From: Streptomyces mangrovisoli | GTDB taxonomy: Bacteria; Actinomycetota; Actinomycetes; Streptomycetales; Streptomycetaceae | Assembly: GCF_000974985.2 (NCBI RefSeq) | Contig: NZ_LAVA02000098.1 | Location: forward strand, 1-47,095 | DNA: 47,095 nt | Direction of reading: 5' to 3' | In this document: piece by piece, positions 15,396 to 23,943 of the stretch | Layout of the letters: every line of letters begins with the position of its first letter | How positions within the stretch are numbered: the stretch's first letter is position 1 | Notes under the pieces: model-generated | What the model was told of the DNA's origin: nothing | The model's input: the letters and a program-made list of their open reading frames with translations, nothing else | Database searches by the model: none | Position numbers and translations under genes: made by a program

Positions 15396-16892
15396 ATGAG
15401 CACCACCCGAACAGCTGATCCTGAGACCGGTGTGGACCCCCGCCGCTGGTGGGGCCTGGTGATCATCGCGCTCGCGCAGCTCATGGTGGTCCTGGACGCG
15501 ACCATCGTGAACATCGCACTGCCCTCCGCCCAGCAGGACCTCGGCATGTCCAACGGCAACCGGCAGTGGGTGATCACCGCCTACACCCTGGCGTTCGGCG
15601 GACTGCTCCTGCTCGGCGGGCGCGTCGCCGACCTCGTCGGCCGCAAACGCACCTTCGTCATCGGCCTCATCGGCTTCGCGGCCGCCTCGGCGCTCGGCGG
15701 CGCCGCGGTCAACTCCGGGATGCTCTTCGGCGCCCGCGCCCTCCAGGGCGCCTTCGCCGCCCTTCTCGCGCCCTCCGCGCTCTCCCTGCTCACCACCACC
15801 TTCACCGACCCCAAGGAGCGCGGAAAGGCCTTCGGCATCTACGGCGCCCTCGCCGGCAGCGGCTCCGCCATCGGCTTCATCGTCGGCGGCGTGCTCACCG
15901 AGTACCTCAACTGGCGCTGGTGCCTGTACGTCAACGTGCCCATCGCGATCATCGCCGTCTTCGGCGCCCTCGCCCTGCTGCACGACCGGCCCGGCCGCAC
16001 CGACGCCCGCCTGGACGTGCCCGGCGTCGTCCTCGGCTGCGGCGGACTCGTAGCCATCGTCTACGGCTTCGCGGAGGCCGAACCCCGCGGCTGGACCGAC
16101 CCGCTGGTCCTCGCGCTCTTCGCCGCCGGGGTCGCCCTGCTCGCCGCGTTCGTCTGGTGGCAGACCCGCGCGCCCAGCCCCCTGCTGCCGCTGCACATCA
16201 TCAAGGAACGCAACCGCGCCGGCTGCTTCCTGACCATGGCGCTCGCCGTCATCGGGATGTTCGGGCTGTTCCTGTTCATGACCTACTACCTCCAGGTCAT
16301 CCTCGGGTACTCGCCCGTCAAGACCGGACTGGCCTTCCTGCCGCTCACGGTCGCCATCATCATCGGCTCGACCCAGGTCTCGGCCCGGCTGCTCCAGCGG
16401 GTGGCACCGCGCGCCCTGATGGTGCCCGGCATGGTCCTCGCGGCCGGCGGCATGATCATCCTCACCCAGATGACCGTGGACTCCTCCTACGCCACCGAGA
16501 TCCTCCCCGCACTGCTCCTGATGGGCTTCGGCATGGGCCTCACCTTCATGCCGGTCTTCGCCACCGCCACCGCGGGCGTCGCCCCCGAGGACTCCGGCGT
16601 CACCTCCGCCACCGTCAACACCTCGCAGCAGGTCGGCGGCTCCATCGGCACCGCCCTGCTCAACACCATCGCCACCACCAGCACCACCACCTACATCGCC
16701 GCCCATCTGCGCGACCCCGCCCGCAAGGCCCAGGTCGTCGCCGAGGGCACCGTGCACGGCTACACCGTCGCCATCTGGTGGGCCGCCGGGATCATGCTCC
16801 TCGCCGGTCTCGTCGCGGGCCTCATGGTCACCACGAAGCCCCCGAAGCACGGCGCACCGGCCCCGGCCCCCGTACCGGAATCCGTCGCCTGA
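15396..16892 (+). CDS. DHA2-family MFS drug exporter (EmrB/QacA type, 14 TMS)
   Basis: A 498-aa transporter with about 14 hydrophobic segments. DHA2 signatures are LMVVLDATIVNIALPSAQ (motif D1-like, TM1), GGRVADLVGRKRTF (motif A, loop 2-3), RALQGAFAALLAPSALSLL (motif B) and GSGSAIGFIVGGVLTEYLNWRW (motif C, antiporter). It likely exports drugs or toxic metabolites by proton antiport. I chose ATG 15396. ATG 15324 would overlap the preceding stop and add 24 polar residues. The 15330-15390 segment is unusually AT-rich, like a promoter. Placement behind the SoxR-controlled gene suggests possible co-expression under redox or antibiotic stress. Confidence 0.88.
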   Translation: MSTTRTADPETGVDPRRWWGLVIIALAQLMVVLDATIVNIALPSAQQDLGMSNGNRQWVITAYTLAFGGLLLLGGRVADLVGRKRTFVIGLIGFAAASALGGAAVNSGMLFGARALQGAFAALLAPSALSLLTTTFTDPKERGKAFGIYGALAGSGSAIGFIVGGVLTEYLNWRWCLYVNVPIAIIAVFGALALLHDRPGRTDARLDVPGVVLGCGGLVAIVYGFAEAEPRGWTDPLVLALFAAGVALLAAFVWWQTRAPSPLLPLHIIKERNRAGCFLTMALAVIGMFGLFLFMTYYLQVILGYSPVKTGLAFLPLTVAIIIGSTQVSARLLQRVAPRALMVPGMVLAAGGMIILTQMTVDSSYATEILPALLLMGFGMGLTFMPVFATATAGVAPEDSGVTSATVNTSQQVGGSIGTALLNTIATTSTTTYIAAHLRDPARKAQVVAEGTVHGYTVAIWWAAGIMLLAGLVAGLMVTTKPPKHGAPAPAPVPESVA

Positions 16893-16913
16893 CCGCACGG
16901 ATCACGGATCGCG

Positions 16914-18320
16914 TCAGTGGCGCCCCGCCACCCGGTCCGCGACCCGCGCCAGCCGCGACGAGCGGACGTCGAACCCCGCGCCCTCGCGCCGGTCCGCGGC
17001 CCGATACGTGGCGTACATGCCCTGCACGCCCAGCCACCGCAGCGGCTCCGGCTCCCAGCGGCGCACCTTGTGCCCCACCCACGGCAGCCCCGTCAGCTCC
17101 GTCGGCCCGCCCTGCCCGGAATCCTGCTGCACCAGATCGCACAGCGTCCGCCCGGCCAGATTCGTCGTCGCCACGCCCGAGCCGACGTACCCGCCCGCCC
17201 AGCCGAGCCCCGTCGACCGGTCCAGGGTGACCGTGGCGCACCAGTCGCGCGGCACGCCGAGCACGCCCGACCAGGCGTACTCCACCCGCACCCCGGCGAG
17301 CGCCGGGAAGAAGTCGGTCAGGATGCGCCGCAGCGCCTCCACGGTCGCCCCCTGCGTCCGCCCGTCGCTGTCGGTGCGCGAGCCGAACCGGTACGGCACC
17401 CCGCGCCCGCCCAGCGCGATCCGCCCGTCCGCGGTGCGCTGCGCGTACATGTAGACGTGCGCCATGTCGCCGAGGGTCTCCAGGCCGTCCCAGCCGATCG
17501 CGGCCCACTGCGCGTCCGTCAGCGGCTCCGTCGCGATCATCGAGGAGTTCATCGGCAGCCAGGTCCGGCGCTGCCCCTTCAGGTCCGCCGTGAAGCCCTC
17601 CGTACAGCGCAGCACGTACGGCGCCCGCACGGTGCCGTACGGCGTCACCGCGTGCCGGGGCCGGATCTCCGTCACCGGCGTCGACTCGTGGATCGTGACG
17701 CCCAGCGCCTCCACCGCCGCCGCCAGGCCCTTCACCAGCTTCACCGGATGCAGGCGCGCCCCGTGCGGCGTCCACGCCGACCCGACCGCGTCCGCGATCC
17801 GGATCCGCTCCGCGGTCTCCCGCGCGCCGTACAGCTCCCGGTCCTTCTCGCCGTACGACAGCTCGTGCTCGTGGAACGCGCGCAGCCGGGCCAGCTGCGC
17901 GGGCGTGCGGGCGACCTCCAGCACGCCGCCCTGGTGCAGATCGCAGTCGACGCCCTCCTCGGCGACCACCCGGGCGACCTCGCCCACCGTGCCGTTCATG
18001 GCCCGCTGCAGGCGCACCGCGGCCTCGTGGCCGTGCAGCTTCGCGTACCGGTCGCGGCCCGCGATGCCGTTGTAGAGCCAGCCGCCGTTGCGGCCCGAGG
18101 CGCCGAAGCCGCAGAACTTCCGCTCCAGCACCGTGATCCGCAGGAAGGGGGCGGCCTTCTTCAGGTAGTACGCCGTCCACAGGCCCGTGTAGCCGCCGCC
18201 GACGATCACCACGTCCGCGGACGCGTCACTGGCCAGCGGCTCGCGCACCGCCGGAAGCCCGTCGTCCGCGTACCAGTAGGAGATGCCGCCGTTCACGACC
18301 CTGTTCGCCGAGCTGCTCAT
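16914..18320 (-). CDS. FAD-dependent oxidoreductase, DAO family (gamma-glutamylputrescine oxidase-like)
   Basis: A 468-aa D-amino-acid-oxidase-fold flavoprotein. ADVVIVGGGYTGLWTAYYLKK (GxGxxG, residues about 34-54) binds FAD, followed by LERKFCGFGASGRNGGW, typical of PuuB-like oxidases of amines or amino acids. The C-terminal WAGGYVGSGVATTNLAGRTL completes the FAD site. The product would be an aldehyde or imine plus H2O2. No polyamine genes adjoin it, so the substrate is open. ATG 18320 has TAACGT (18327-18332 on this strand) 6 nt upstream, overlapping the stop codon of the preceding gene, so a leaderless internal promoter is plausible. It is convergent with the exporter (21 bp gap). Confidence 0.85.
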   Translation of the reverse strand: MSSSANRVVNGGISYWYADDGLPAVREPLASDASADVVIVGGGYTGLWTAYYLKKAAPFLRITVLERKFCGFGASGRNGGWLYNGIAGRDRYAKLHGHEAAVRLQRAMNGTVGEVARVVAEEGVDCDLHQGGVLEVARTPAQLARLRAFHEHELSYGEKDRELYGARETAERIRIADAVGSAWTPHGARLHPVKLVKGLAAAVEALGVTIHESTPVTEIRPRHAVTPYGTVRAPYVLRCTEGFTADLKGQRRTWLPMNSSMIATEPLTDAQWAAIGWDGLETLGDMAHVYMYAQRTADGRIALGGRGVPYRFGSRTDSDGRTQGATVEALRRILTDFFPALAGVRVEYAWSGVLGVPRDWCATVTLDRSTGLGWAGGYVGSGVATTNLAGRTLCDLVQQDSGQGGPTELTGLPWVGHKVRRWEPEPLRWLGVQGMYATYRAADRREGAGFDVRSSRLARVADRVAGRH

Positions 18321-18329
18321 GGCCGGACG

Positions 18330-18983
18330 TTAACCCCTGAGAGCGGCCAGTGTCTCCTTCGGATTCCATGGTTTTCCACGCCCCCGGGCCAGCGGAAAGC
18401 AGGCCAGACCGATGAGCACGGACACGAAATGACCGAGCGCGGTGAACGTCGGCGAGGCCGCGAACGGCACCCCGTACACGATCAGCACCACCGCCAGATA
18501 CGGGTACCGCCACGGCGCGGCGATCCGGTACGTCAGCACCCCCACCACACCCGCCAGCGCGTAGCTCACCCCGATGTCCAGGGTGTAGGCGGCCGAGTGC
18601 GGCGCCACGCCGTCGTGGATCGCCTTCAGCAGCGCGCCCTCGCTGATCAGGGTCGCCAGCACGTGCGCGGCCACGCACACGGCCAGCCAGCGCAGCGTCC
18701 CGAGCCACCGCTCGGCCTGCGCGTGGAAGACCGTGTAGAGCACCGCGTACGGCAGCCAGTACCCGCCGTCGATCCACATGGCGCTGGTGATCAGCACCCG
18801 CACCGGGTCCCGCGACAGCTCGTGGATGTTGGTCGACCGCTGACGCAGGAAGTCCTTCTCGAACTCGGGCGACATGTGATGCAGGGCGACGGTGGTGACG
18901 AAGAGGACCGCGAGCCAGACGTACGTGCCCAAAGCGCTGCGGACGTACGCCCAGATCCGCCCGAGGACCCGTTTCACCCACAT
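18330..18983 (-). CDS. Rhomboid-like membrane protein
   Basis: A 217-aa integral membrane protein with about six hydrophobic segments. The layout follows rhomboids: a first helix (about 20-36), VLITSAMWIDGGYWLPYAVLY...ERWLGTLRWL in place of the usual WR-loop and HxxxN region, GVSY with Ser140 in the helix that normally carries GxSG, and ALGHFVSVLIG with His185 in the last core helix. A Ser-His pair is thus present, but the motifs are degenerate, so proteolysis is possible and not shown. ATG 18983 is used. The longer frame to 19070 adds a Pro-rich stretch without homology. Nine bp separate it from the DAO gene downstream. Confidence 0.75.
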   Translation of the reverse strand: MWVKRVLGRIWAYVRSALGTYVWLAVLFVTTVALHHMSPEFEKDFLRQRSTNIHELSRDPVRVLITSAMWIDGGYWLPYAVLYTVFHAQAERWLGTLRWLAVCVAAHVLATLISEGALLKAIHDGVAPHSAAYTLDIGVSYALAGVVGVLTYRIAAPWRYPYLAVVLIVYGVPFAASPTFTALGHFVSVLIGLACFPLARGRGKPWNPKETLAALRG

Positions 18984-19128
18984 CCCCAGATTGACGCACG
19001 CCGTCGGCGGGGGTGGCGACCGACATCCCGGGGGCGGAGGGCGCAAGAAACCGGAAGGGCGGAACACCACTCGTTATTCACTACCGCAAAGATATCCAAG
19101 GTGCTTCTACATCCACCCCGACCTGCAA

Positions 19129-19207
19129 TGGAGCCCCCTGTCGGATTCGAACCGACGACCTGCTGTTTACAAGACAGCTGCTCTGGGCCGGACTGAGCTA
19201 AGGAGGC
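19129..19207 (-). tRNA. tRNA-Thr (anticodon UGU)
   Basis: On the minus strand this reads as a complete 79-nt cloverleaf with encoded CCA. The acceptor is GCCTCCT/AGGGGGC (one G-U pair), the D arm GCTC/GAGC, the anticodon stem GCTGT/ACAGC with loop CTTGTAA (anticodon TGT, reads ACA), the variable loop 5 nt, the T stem GTCGG/CCGAC with loop TTCGAAT, and the discriminator U. A -10-like TACAGT lies upstream (19241-19246 on this strand). Confidence 0.95.
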
Positions 19208-19329
19208 ATCACGCAACCAAACGCGCGCGAAAGCGGCTCCACTGTACACACACCCCGTTTCCCGGAGCCACGAAGTTCCGCACCCGTCGCTCCCCGAAAG
19301 CCGCGCGTAACCAGTCGCGCATCCGTTCG

Positions 19330-20915
19330 TTGATCGGGCTGAGGTTCTTTTGTGGCGATCAGATCATCGGGGGCGTTCGTGGGAGATCACATCGGGGTGC
19401 CGACGGCCGAGGACAAGGCGGCGTCGCCGCCGTCAAGCGGGAAGTGCTCGGCATCGGCGGCCGCCGCAAGCACCACGCCCGCGAGGCGGCGCCGTTGCGG
19501 CCTCACGCGAAGGACTCCGAGGCCCGGCACCGTCTCTACCGCTACCGCTTCTATCCGACCGCCGAGCAGGCCGAGCAGTTGAACCGCACGTTCGGCGCGT
19601 GCCGGTGGGTCTACAACGAGGGGCTGGCCCTGCGGTCCGGTGCCTGGGAGCGGTACCGGCTGCGGGTGGGGTTCGCGGAGACGTGCCGGGCGTTGACGGG
19701 CTGGAAGCTGGTGGCGGGCACGGCCTGGCTGAAGGAGGTGTCGTCGACCGTTCTTCAGCAGTCGCTGCGCCATTTGGATCAGGCGTTCGGCCGCTTCTTC
19801 AAGGGTGAGGGGTGCTGTCCACGGCGGAAGCGCAAGGGCCGGTCGCGGGATGCGGCTGTCTATGTGCGCACCGGTTTCCGGTGGGTGGAGGATCCGGGCC
19901 GGCCTGGCACGGGTGTGATCACGTTGGCCAAGCAGTCGCAGCCGTTGGACGTGCGGTGGTCGAGGGCGTTGCCCGCGGGGGTGGTGCCGGTCCGGTTGTC
20001 GGTGACGCGGGACCGTGCGGGGCGGTTTTTCGTCTCGGTACTGGTCGAGGAGCGGATTCGGGCGTTGCCGCCGGTCTTCGAGTCGGGCTCGTCGGTGCCG
20101 AAGGCCGTGGGGCTGGATCTCGGTCTGGCTTCGCTGGTCACCCTTGACGACGGGACGAAGGTGGGTCATCCGCGGCTGTTGAAGCGTCATGCGGGGAGGC
20201 TGGCGCGGTTGCAGCGGGAGCTGCACAGGAAGGTGAGGGGTTCGAGGAATCGTGAGAAGGCGAGGGGGAGGATCGCGCGGCTGTACGCGTTGATCTCGGA
20301 CGTGCGCAAGGACCTGTTGGATCAGTTGACCACCCGCCTCGTGCGCGAGAACCAAGTGCTCGTGGTGGAGGACCTGTCCGTGGCGTCCTTGGTGCGTGCG
20401 GCGCGGGGTGGCTCACGGCGCAGGAAGGCGCGGCTGAACGAGGCGATCTGTGACGCGGGGTGGGGTGAGCTGTTGCGGCAGTTGCGTTACAAGTGCGAGT
20501 GGTACGGGCGGACGCTGGTGATCGTGGACCGGTTCTTCCCGTCCACCCGACGGTGCTCGTCCTGTCACGCGAAAGGCCCGCGGATAGACGTGTCGGTCCG
20601 TGAGTGGACCTGTGGCGAGTGCGGTGCGGTGCATGACCGGGATGTGAACGCGGCCGTGAATCTGCGGGACGAGGGGATGCGCCTGTACTGGTCGGTGGCG
20701 GCCGGGCTGCCGCCGGGCAGGAGGGTCCCGGCGGTGATCAAGGCGTCGGAGGTGGAGAAGATCCTGTCGGTCGGGTAGGCGGCCGGTGCGGTACGGACCG
20801 ATGGGTCGTCGGTCGTCATGCCTGTGGAGTCCGTGTAAGACCTGCCGAGCGCTGCTCTCCGAAGCGGTGTCCGGTGGGCGGTGGGCGATGAAGCAGGAAG
20901 CCCGTGGGCAGGACC
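19330..20915 (+). mobile_element. Stand-alone tnpB insertion sequence (IS605/IS1341-like), approximate ends
   Basis: The element lies between the tRNA-Thr promoter side and msiK and contains only a tnpB gene; no Y1 transposase (tnpA) or serine recombinase is present. Ends are inferred. The left end is placed near TTGAT (19330-19334), which resembles the TTGAT target motif of ISDra2. The right end is placed near GATGAAGCAGGAAGCCCGTG (20887-20906), similar in style to right ends of related Streptomyces elements. Codon use (TTG, GTT, GTG-rich) is less GC3-biased than the neighbours, which supports acquisition. Confidence 0.6.
19444..20778 (+). CDS. tnpB: TnpB RNA-guided nuclease homologue (OrfB transposase family)
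   Basis: A 444-aa TnpB. N-terminal YRYRFYPTAEQAEQLNRTFG...RWVYNEGLALR is the helix-turn-helix/OrfB start. The RuvC nuclease triad appears complete: RuvC-I GLDLG (D225), RuvC-II VVEDLSV (E309) and RuvC-III DRDVNAAVNL (D400). A zinc ribbon CSSC...CGEC precedes RuvC-III. TnpB proteins cut DNA next to a short target-adjacent motif, guided by a right-end RNA, and thereby help the element persist. The open frame extends upstream to 18892, but only the part from GTG 19444 looks like TnpB. That GTG has a poor RBS, so the true start is uncertain. No tnpA accompanies it, so it may be immobile or moved in trans. Confidence 0.88.
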   Translation: MLGIGGRRKHHAREAAPLRPHAKDSEARHRLYRYRFYPTAEQAEQLNRTFGACRWVYNEGLALRSGAWERYRLRVGFAETCRALTGWKLVAGTAWLKEVSSTVLQQSLRHLDQAFGRFFKGEGCCPRRKRKGRSRDAAVYVRTGFRWVEDPGRPGTGVITLAKQSQPLDVRWSRALPAGVVPVRLSVTRDRAGRFFVSVLVEERIRALPPVFESGSSVPKAVGLDLGLASLVTLDDGTKVGHPRLLKRHAGRLARLQRELHRKVRGSRNREKARGRIARLYALISDVRKDLLDQLTTRLVRENQVLVVEDLSVASLVRAARGGSRRRKARLNEAICDAGWGELLRQLRYKCEWYGRTLVIVDRFFPSTRRCSSCHAKGPRIDVSVREWTCGECGAVHDRDVNAAVNLRDEGMRLYWSVAAGLPPGRRVPAVIKASEVEKILSVG

Positions 20916-21097
20916 AAAAGTGCGTTGCTCTGCCACCCCGAGCGGAGTGCGCCGCGAATTTCACAGCCCTCCAGGTGCTGACAGAGCCGTGAACGCCAGG
21001 TACCGTCCTGACCCAGTTCACTCGTGTGGACTACATCAACCACCTTCCTACTCGGATCGTCCGGCACGTTCCTGCCGGTAGAAGGGGGCCCATTCAC
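20779..21097 (+). other. IS right end (putative omega-RNA) and msiK upstream region
   Basis: A 319-bp gene-free stretch. The first about 140 bp are the 3' side of the tnpB element, where TnpB guide RNAs (omega-RNA) normally end; a small hairpin GCCC-GT-GGGC lies near 20900. The rest holds the msiK promoter (20978-21006), the leader and an 18-nt hairpin (CCGGCA-N6-TGCCGG, 21061-21078) just before the msiK RBS. Confidence 0.5.
20978..21006 (+). promoter_or_regulatory. Vegetative-type promoter of msiK
   Basis: -35 CTGACA (20978-20983), a 17-bp spacer and -10 TACCGT (21001-21006) give a good HrdB-type promoter. The start of transcription would be near 21013, leaving a leader of about 85 nt. Confidence 0.65.
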
Positions 21098-22234
<1,137 letters not shown>

Positions 22235-22289
22235 GGTTCCGGGCGGGTTCGGCCCCGGAGAAAATCCCGGGTAATTCACCCACGTTGAC

Positions 22290-22325
22290 GAAGAGGGCCC
22301 CGCGGGCGACCGCGGGGCCCTCTTC
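22290..22325 (+). terminator. Terminator after msiK
   Basis: A perfect 15-bp GC-rich stem (22290-22304 with 22311-22325, starting GAAGAGGGCCC) and a 6-nt loop. Confidence 0.85.
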
Positions 22326-22464
22326 GCTGCCGCCCAACACCCCACCAGAACCGGTCATTTCGAGCAGTGTGCGTCAACCCCCCACCCGGGAAAGGGCGCC
22401 ACTTCGTCCCCCGAACCGGTGACTAAATGTCGCCAAATCATCACCGGGCGCTACCCTCACACGC

Positions 22465-22911
22465 GTGAAGCACTCCACCACCCCTCAGACGCGACGCGGC
22501 CAGGGCGGCCCCGCCCGCCGGATCGGCCGCTCCCTCGCCCTCGTCCTGCCCGTCGTCCTGGTGCTCTCCGGGACCCTCGCGGTCACCCGAGTCAACTGGT
22601 CGGGGAATTCCTCGAGCTCGGTGCTCACCGCGTCGGACACCCTCTCCTCCCGGACCGCCGCCCGCGCCCCGCAGGACGTCCTGCGCGACCAGCTGGTGAC
22701 CGAACTCCAGGAGAAGAACCCGGGCGTGGCCCTGACCCACCTCCAGGAGGCCGTGAACGGGCACCCGTCGCTGGCGAAGCACTGCGTCGCCATCGCGCGC
22801 GCCCTGGGCCAGGCGGCGGTGCGCAGGTACGGGCCGACCAAGGCGCAGTCGTACGCCCGGCCCGTCTGCGACACCGCGTTCGCCTCCGGCGTCATGGCGG
22901 CGAACGGCTGA
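22465..22911 (+). CDS. Small exported or membrane-anchored hypothetical protein
   Basis: A 148-aa protein, family not recognised. A basic N-terminus (KHSTTPQTRRGQGGPARRIGR) is followed by one hydrophobic segment (LALVLPVVLVLSGTLAV, about residues 22-40), so it is either secreted or N-anchored. The rest is a soluble alpha-helical region with two Cys (KHC; PVC) that could form a disulfide outside the cell. GTG 22465 has TACCCT (22452-22457) 7 nt upstream and no RBS, which points to a leaderless mRNA. Confidence 0.65.
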   Translation: MKHSTTPQTRRGQGGPARRIGRSLALVLPVVLVLSGTLAVTRVNWSGNSSSSVLTASDTLSSRTAARAPQDVLRDQLVTELQEKNPGVALTHLQEAVNGHPSLAKHCVAIARALGQAAVRRYGPTKAQSYARPVCDTAFASGVMAANG

Positions 22912-22970
22912 CACCCCGACCGGCCCTGGGCCGTGGAAGCCAGGCGCGGGGCGCCACGTACAGTTCGGGC

Positions 22971-23702
22971 ATGACCCATCCGAACGCGGCGTCCCGCCCC
23001 ACACAAGCCGTCATCCTGGCCGGTGGCCAGGGCTCTCGGCTGCGCCCCTACACCGACGACCGGCCGAAGCCGATGGTCGAGATCCCGGGTACCGGTGTTC
23101 CGATCATCGGCCACCAGCTGACCTGGCTGGCCGAGGAGGGCGTGACGGACGTGGTCGTCTCCTGCGGCCACCTCGCCGAGGTGCTCCAGGAGTGGCTGGC
23201 GTCGTCCGCGCTGCCGGTGAAGGTCACCACCGTCGTGGAGACGGAGCCGCTCGGCCGTGGCGGCGGCCTGCGGTACGCGGCCGCGCATCTCCCCCACCCG
23301 GACCGGGCCTGGTACGCCACCAACGGCGACATCTGGACCCGGTTCTCGCTGCGTGACATGGCCGACTTCCACACCGAGCGGGACGCCGTCGCGACGCTCG
23401 CGCTGGCCCGGCCGCGCATCCCGTGGGGCGCCGTGCAGACGGACGGGTTCGGGCACATCACGGACTTCATCGAGGCCCCGCCGTCGACCTTCGAGATCAA
23501 CGCCGGCGTGTACGTGTTCTCCCCCGAGTTCGCCTCGCTGCTCCCGGAGATCGGGGACCACGAGCGCACCACGTTCCCGGGCCTCGCGCGTGAGCGCCGG
23601 CTGGCCGGGTTCCCGCTGCCCCAGGGGTCGTACTGGCGGGCCATCGACACCGCGAAGGACCTCACCGAGGCGGCCAAGGAGCTGGCGGCGCTGGGGCGCT
23701 GA
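22971..23702 (+). CDS. NDP-sugar nucleotidyltransferase (sugar-1-phosphate nucleotidylyltransferase)
   Basis: A 243-aa nucleotidyltransferase. The N-terminal pyrophosphorylase signature AVILAGGQGSRLRPYTDDRP with PKPM and the metal Asp in YATNGDIW (N-G-D-I) are present, as is INAGVYVFSP. It forms NDP-sugar from NTP and a sugar-1-phosphate (GDP-mannose, dTDP-glucose or heptose types). It lacks the C-terminal beta-helix of GlmU-type enzymes, so the substrate is not resolved. ATG 22971 has TACAGT (22959-22964) 6 nt upstream, again leaderless-like. A GC-rich tandem repeat and a terminator follow. Confidence 0.85.
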   Translation: MTHPNAASRPTQAVILAGGQGSRLRPYTDDRPKPMVEIPGTGVPIIGHQLTWLAEEGVTDVVVSCGHLAEVLQEWLASSALPVKVTTVVETEPLGRGGGLRYAAAHLPHPDRAWYATNGDIWTRFSLRDMADFHTERDAVATLALARPRIPWGAVQTDGFGHITDFIEAPPSTFEINAGVYVFSPEFASLLPEIGDHERTTFPGLARERRLAGFPLPQGSYWRAIDTAKDLTEAAKELAALGR

Positions 23703-23718
23703 GCCCGAGCCCGCACGA

Positions 23719-23815
23719 CCGGCCCCGCACGGGCGGCCCCCCACAACCGGCCCGCACGGGCGGCCCCCAACAACCGGCCCCCGCAGGCGGCCCGCACGCA
23801 CGGCCCGCAGGACCC
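23719..23815. repeat. GC-rich tandem repeat after the nucleotidyltransferase gene
   Basis: Units of about 27-28 bp, starting CCGGCCC(C)GCACGGGCGGCCCCC, occur at 23719-23746, 23747-23773 and, degenerate, from 23774. Shorter CGGCCCGCA blocks continue to about 23850. Confidence 0.75.
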
Positions 23816-23850
23816 CGCACCATCGGCCCGCACACCCGGCCCGCACGCGC

Positions 23851-23886
23851 GTGTTCCCCGCTCCCCTTCCGGGGTGCGGGGAACAC
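23851..23886. terminator. Bidirectional terminator between convergent genes
   Basis: GTGTTCCCCGC (23851-23861) pairs perfectly with 23876-23886. An inner CCCC/GGGG stem extends the hairpin. It lies between the nucleotidyltransferase and the DoxX gene. Confidence 0.8.
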
Positions 23887-23943
23887 GTGTATCGGCGCGA
23901 TGTCAGCCGGTGGGCCCGCCGAGGATCTCGCCCACCGGCTTGG

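Noticed and set aside
18892..19443. N-terminal 184 codons of the long open frame leading into tnpB
   Set aside because: The frame crosses the rhomboid gene start and the tRNA on the other strand and has no TnpB homology before about residue 1 of the GTG 19444 start.
19352..19582. 76-aa ORF (GTG 19352) overlapping the tnpB start in another frame
   Set aside because: No homology to TnpA or recombinases, and joining it to tnpB would require an unsupported frameshift.
19810..20600. Cas12-type CRISPR effector next to a CRISPR array
   Set aside because: The protein is small (444 aa) with TnpB architecture, and no direct-repeat/spacer array exists anywhere in the window.
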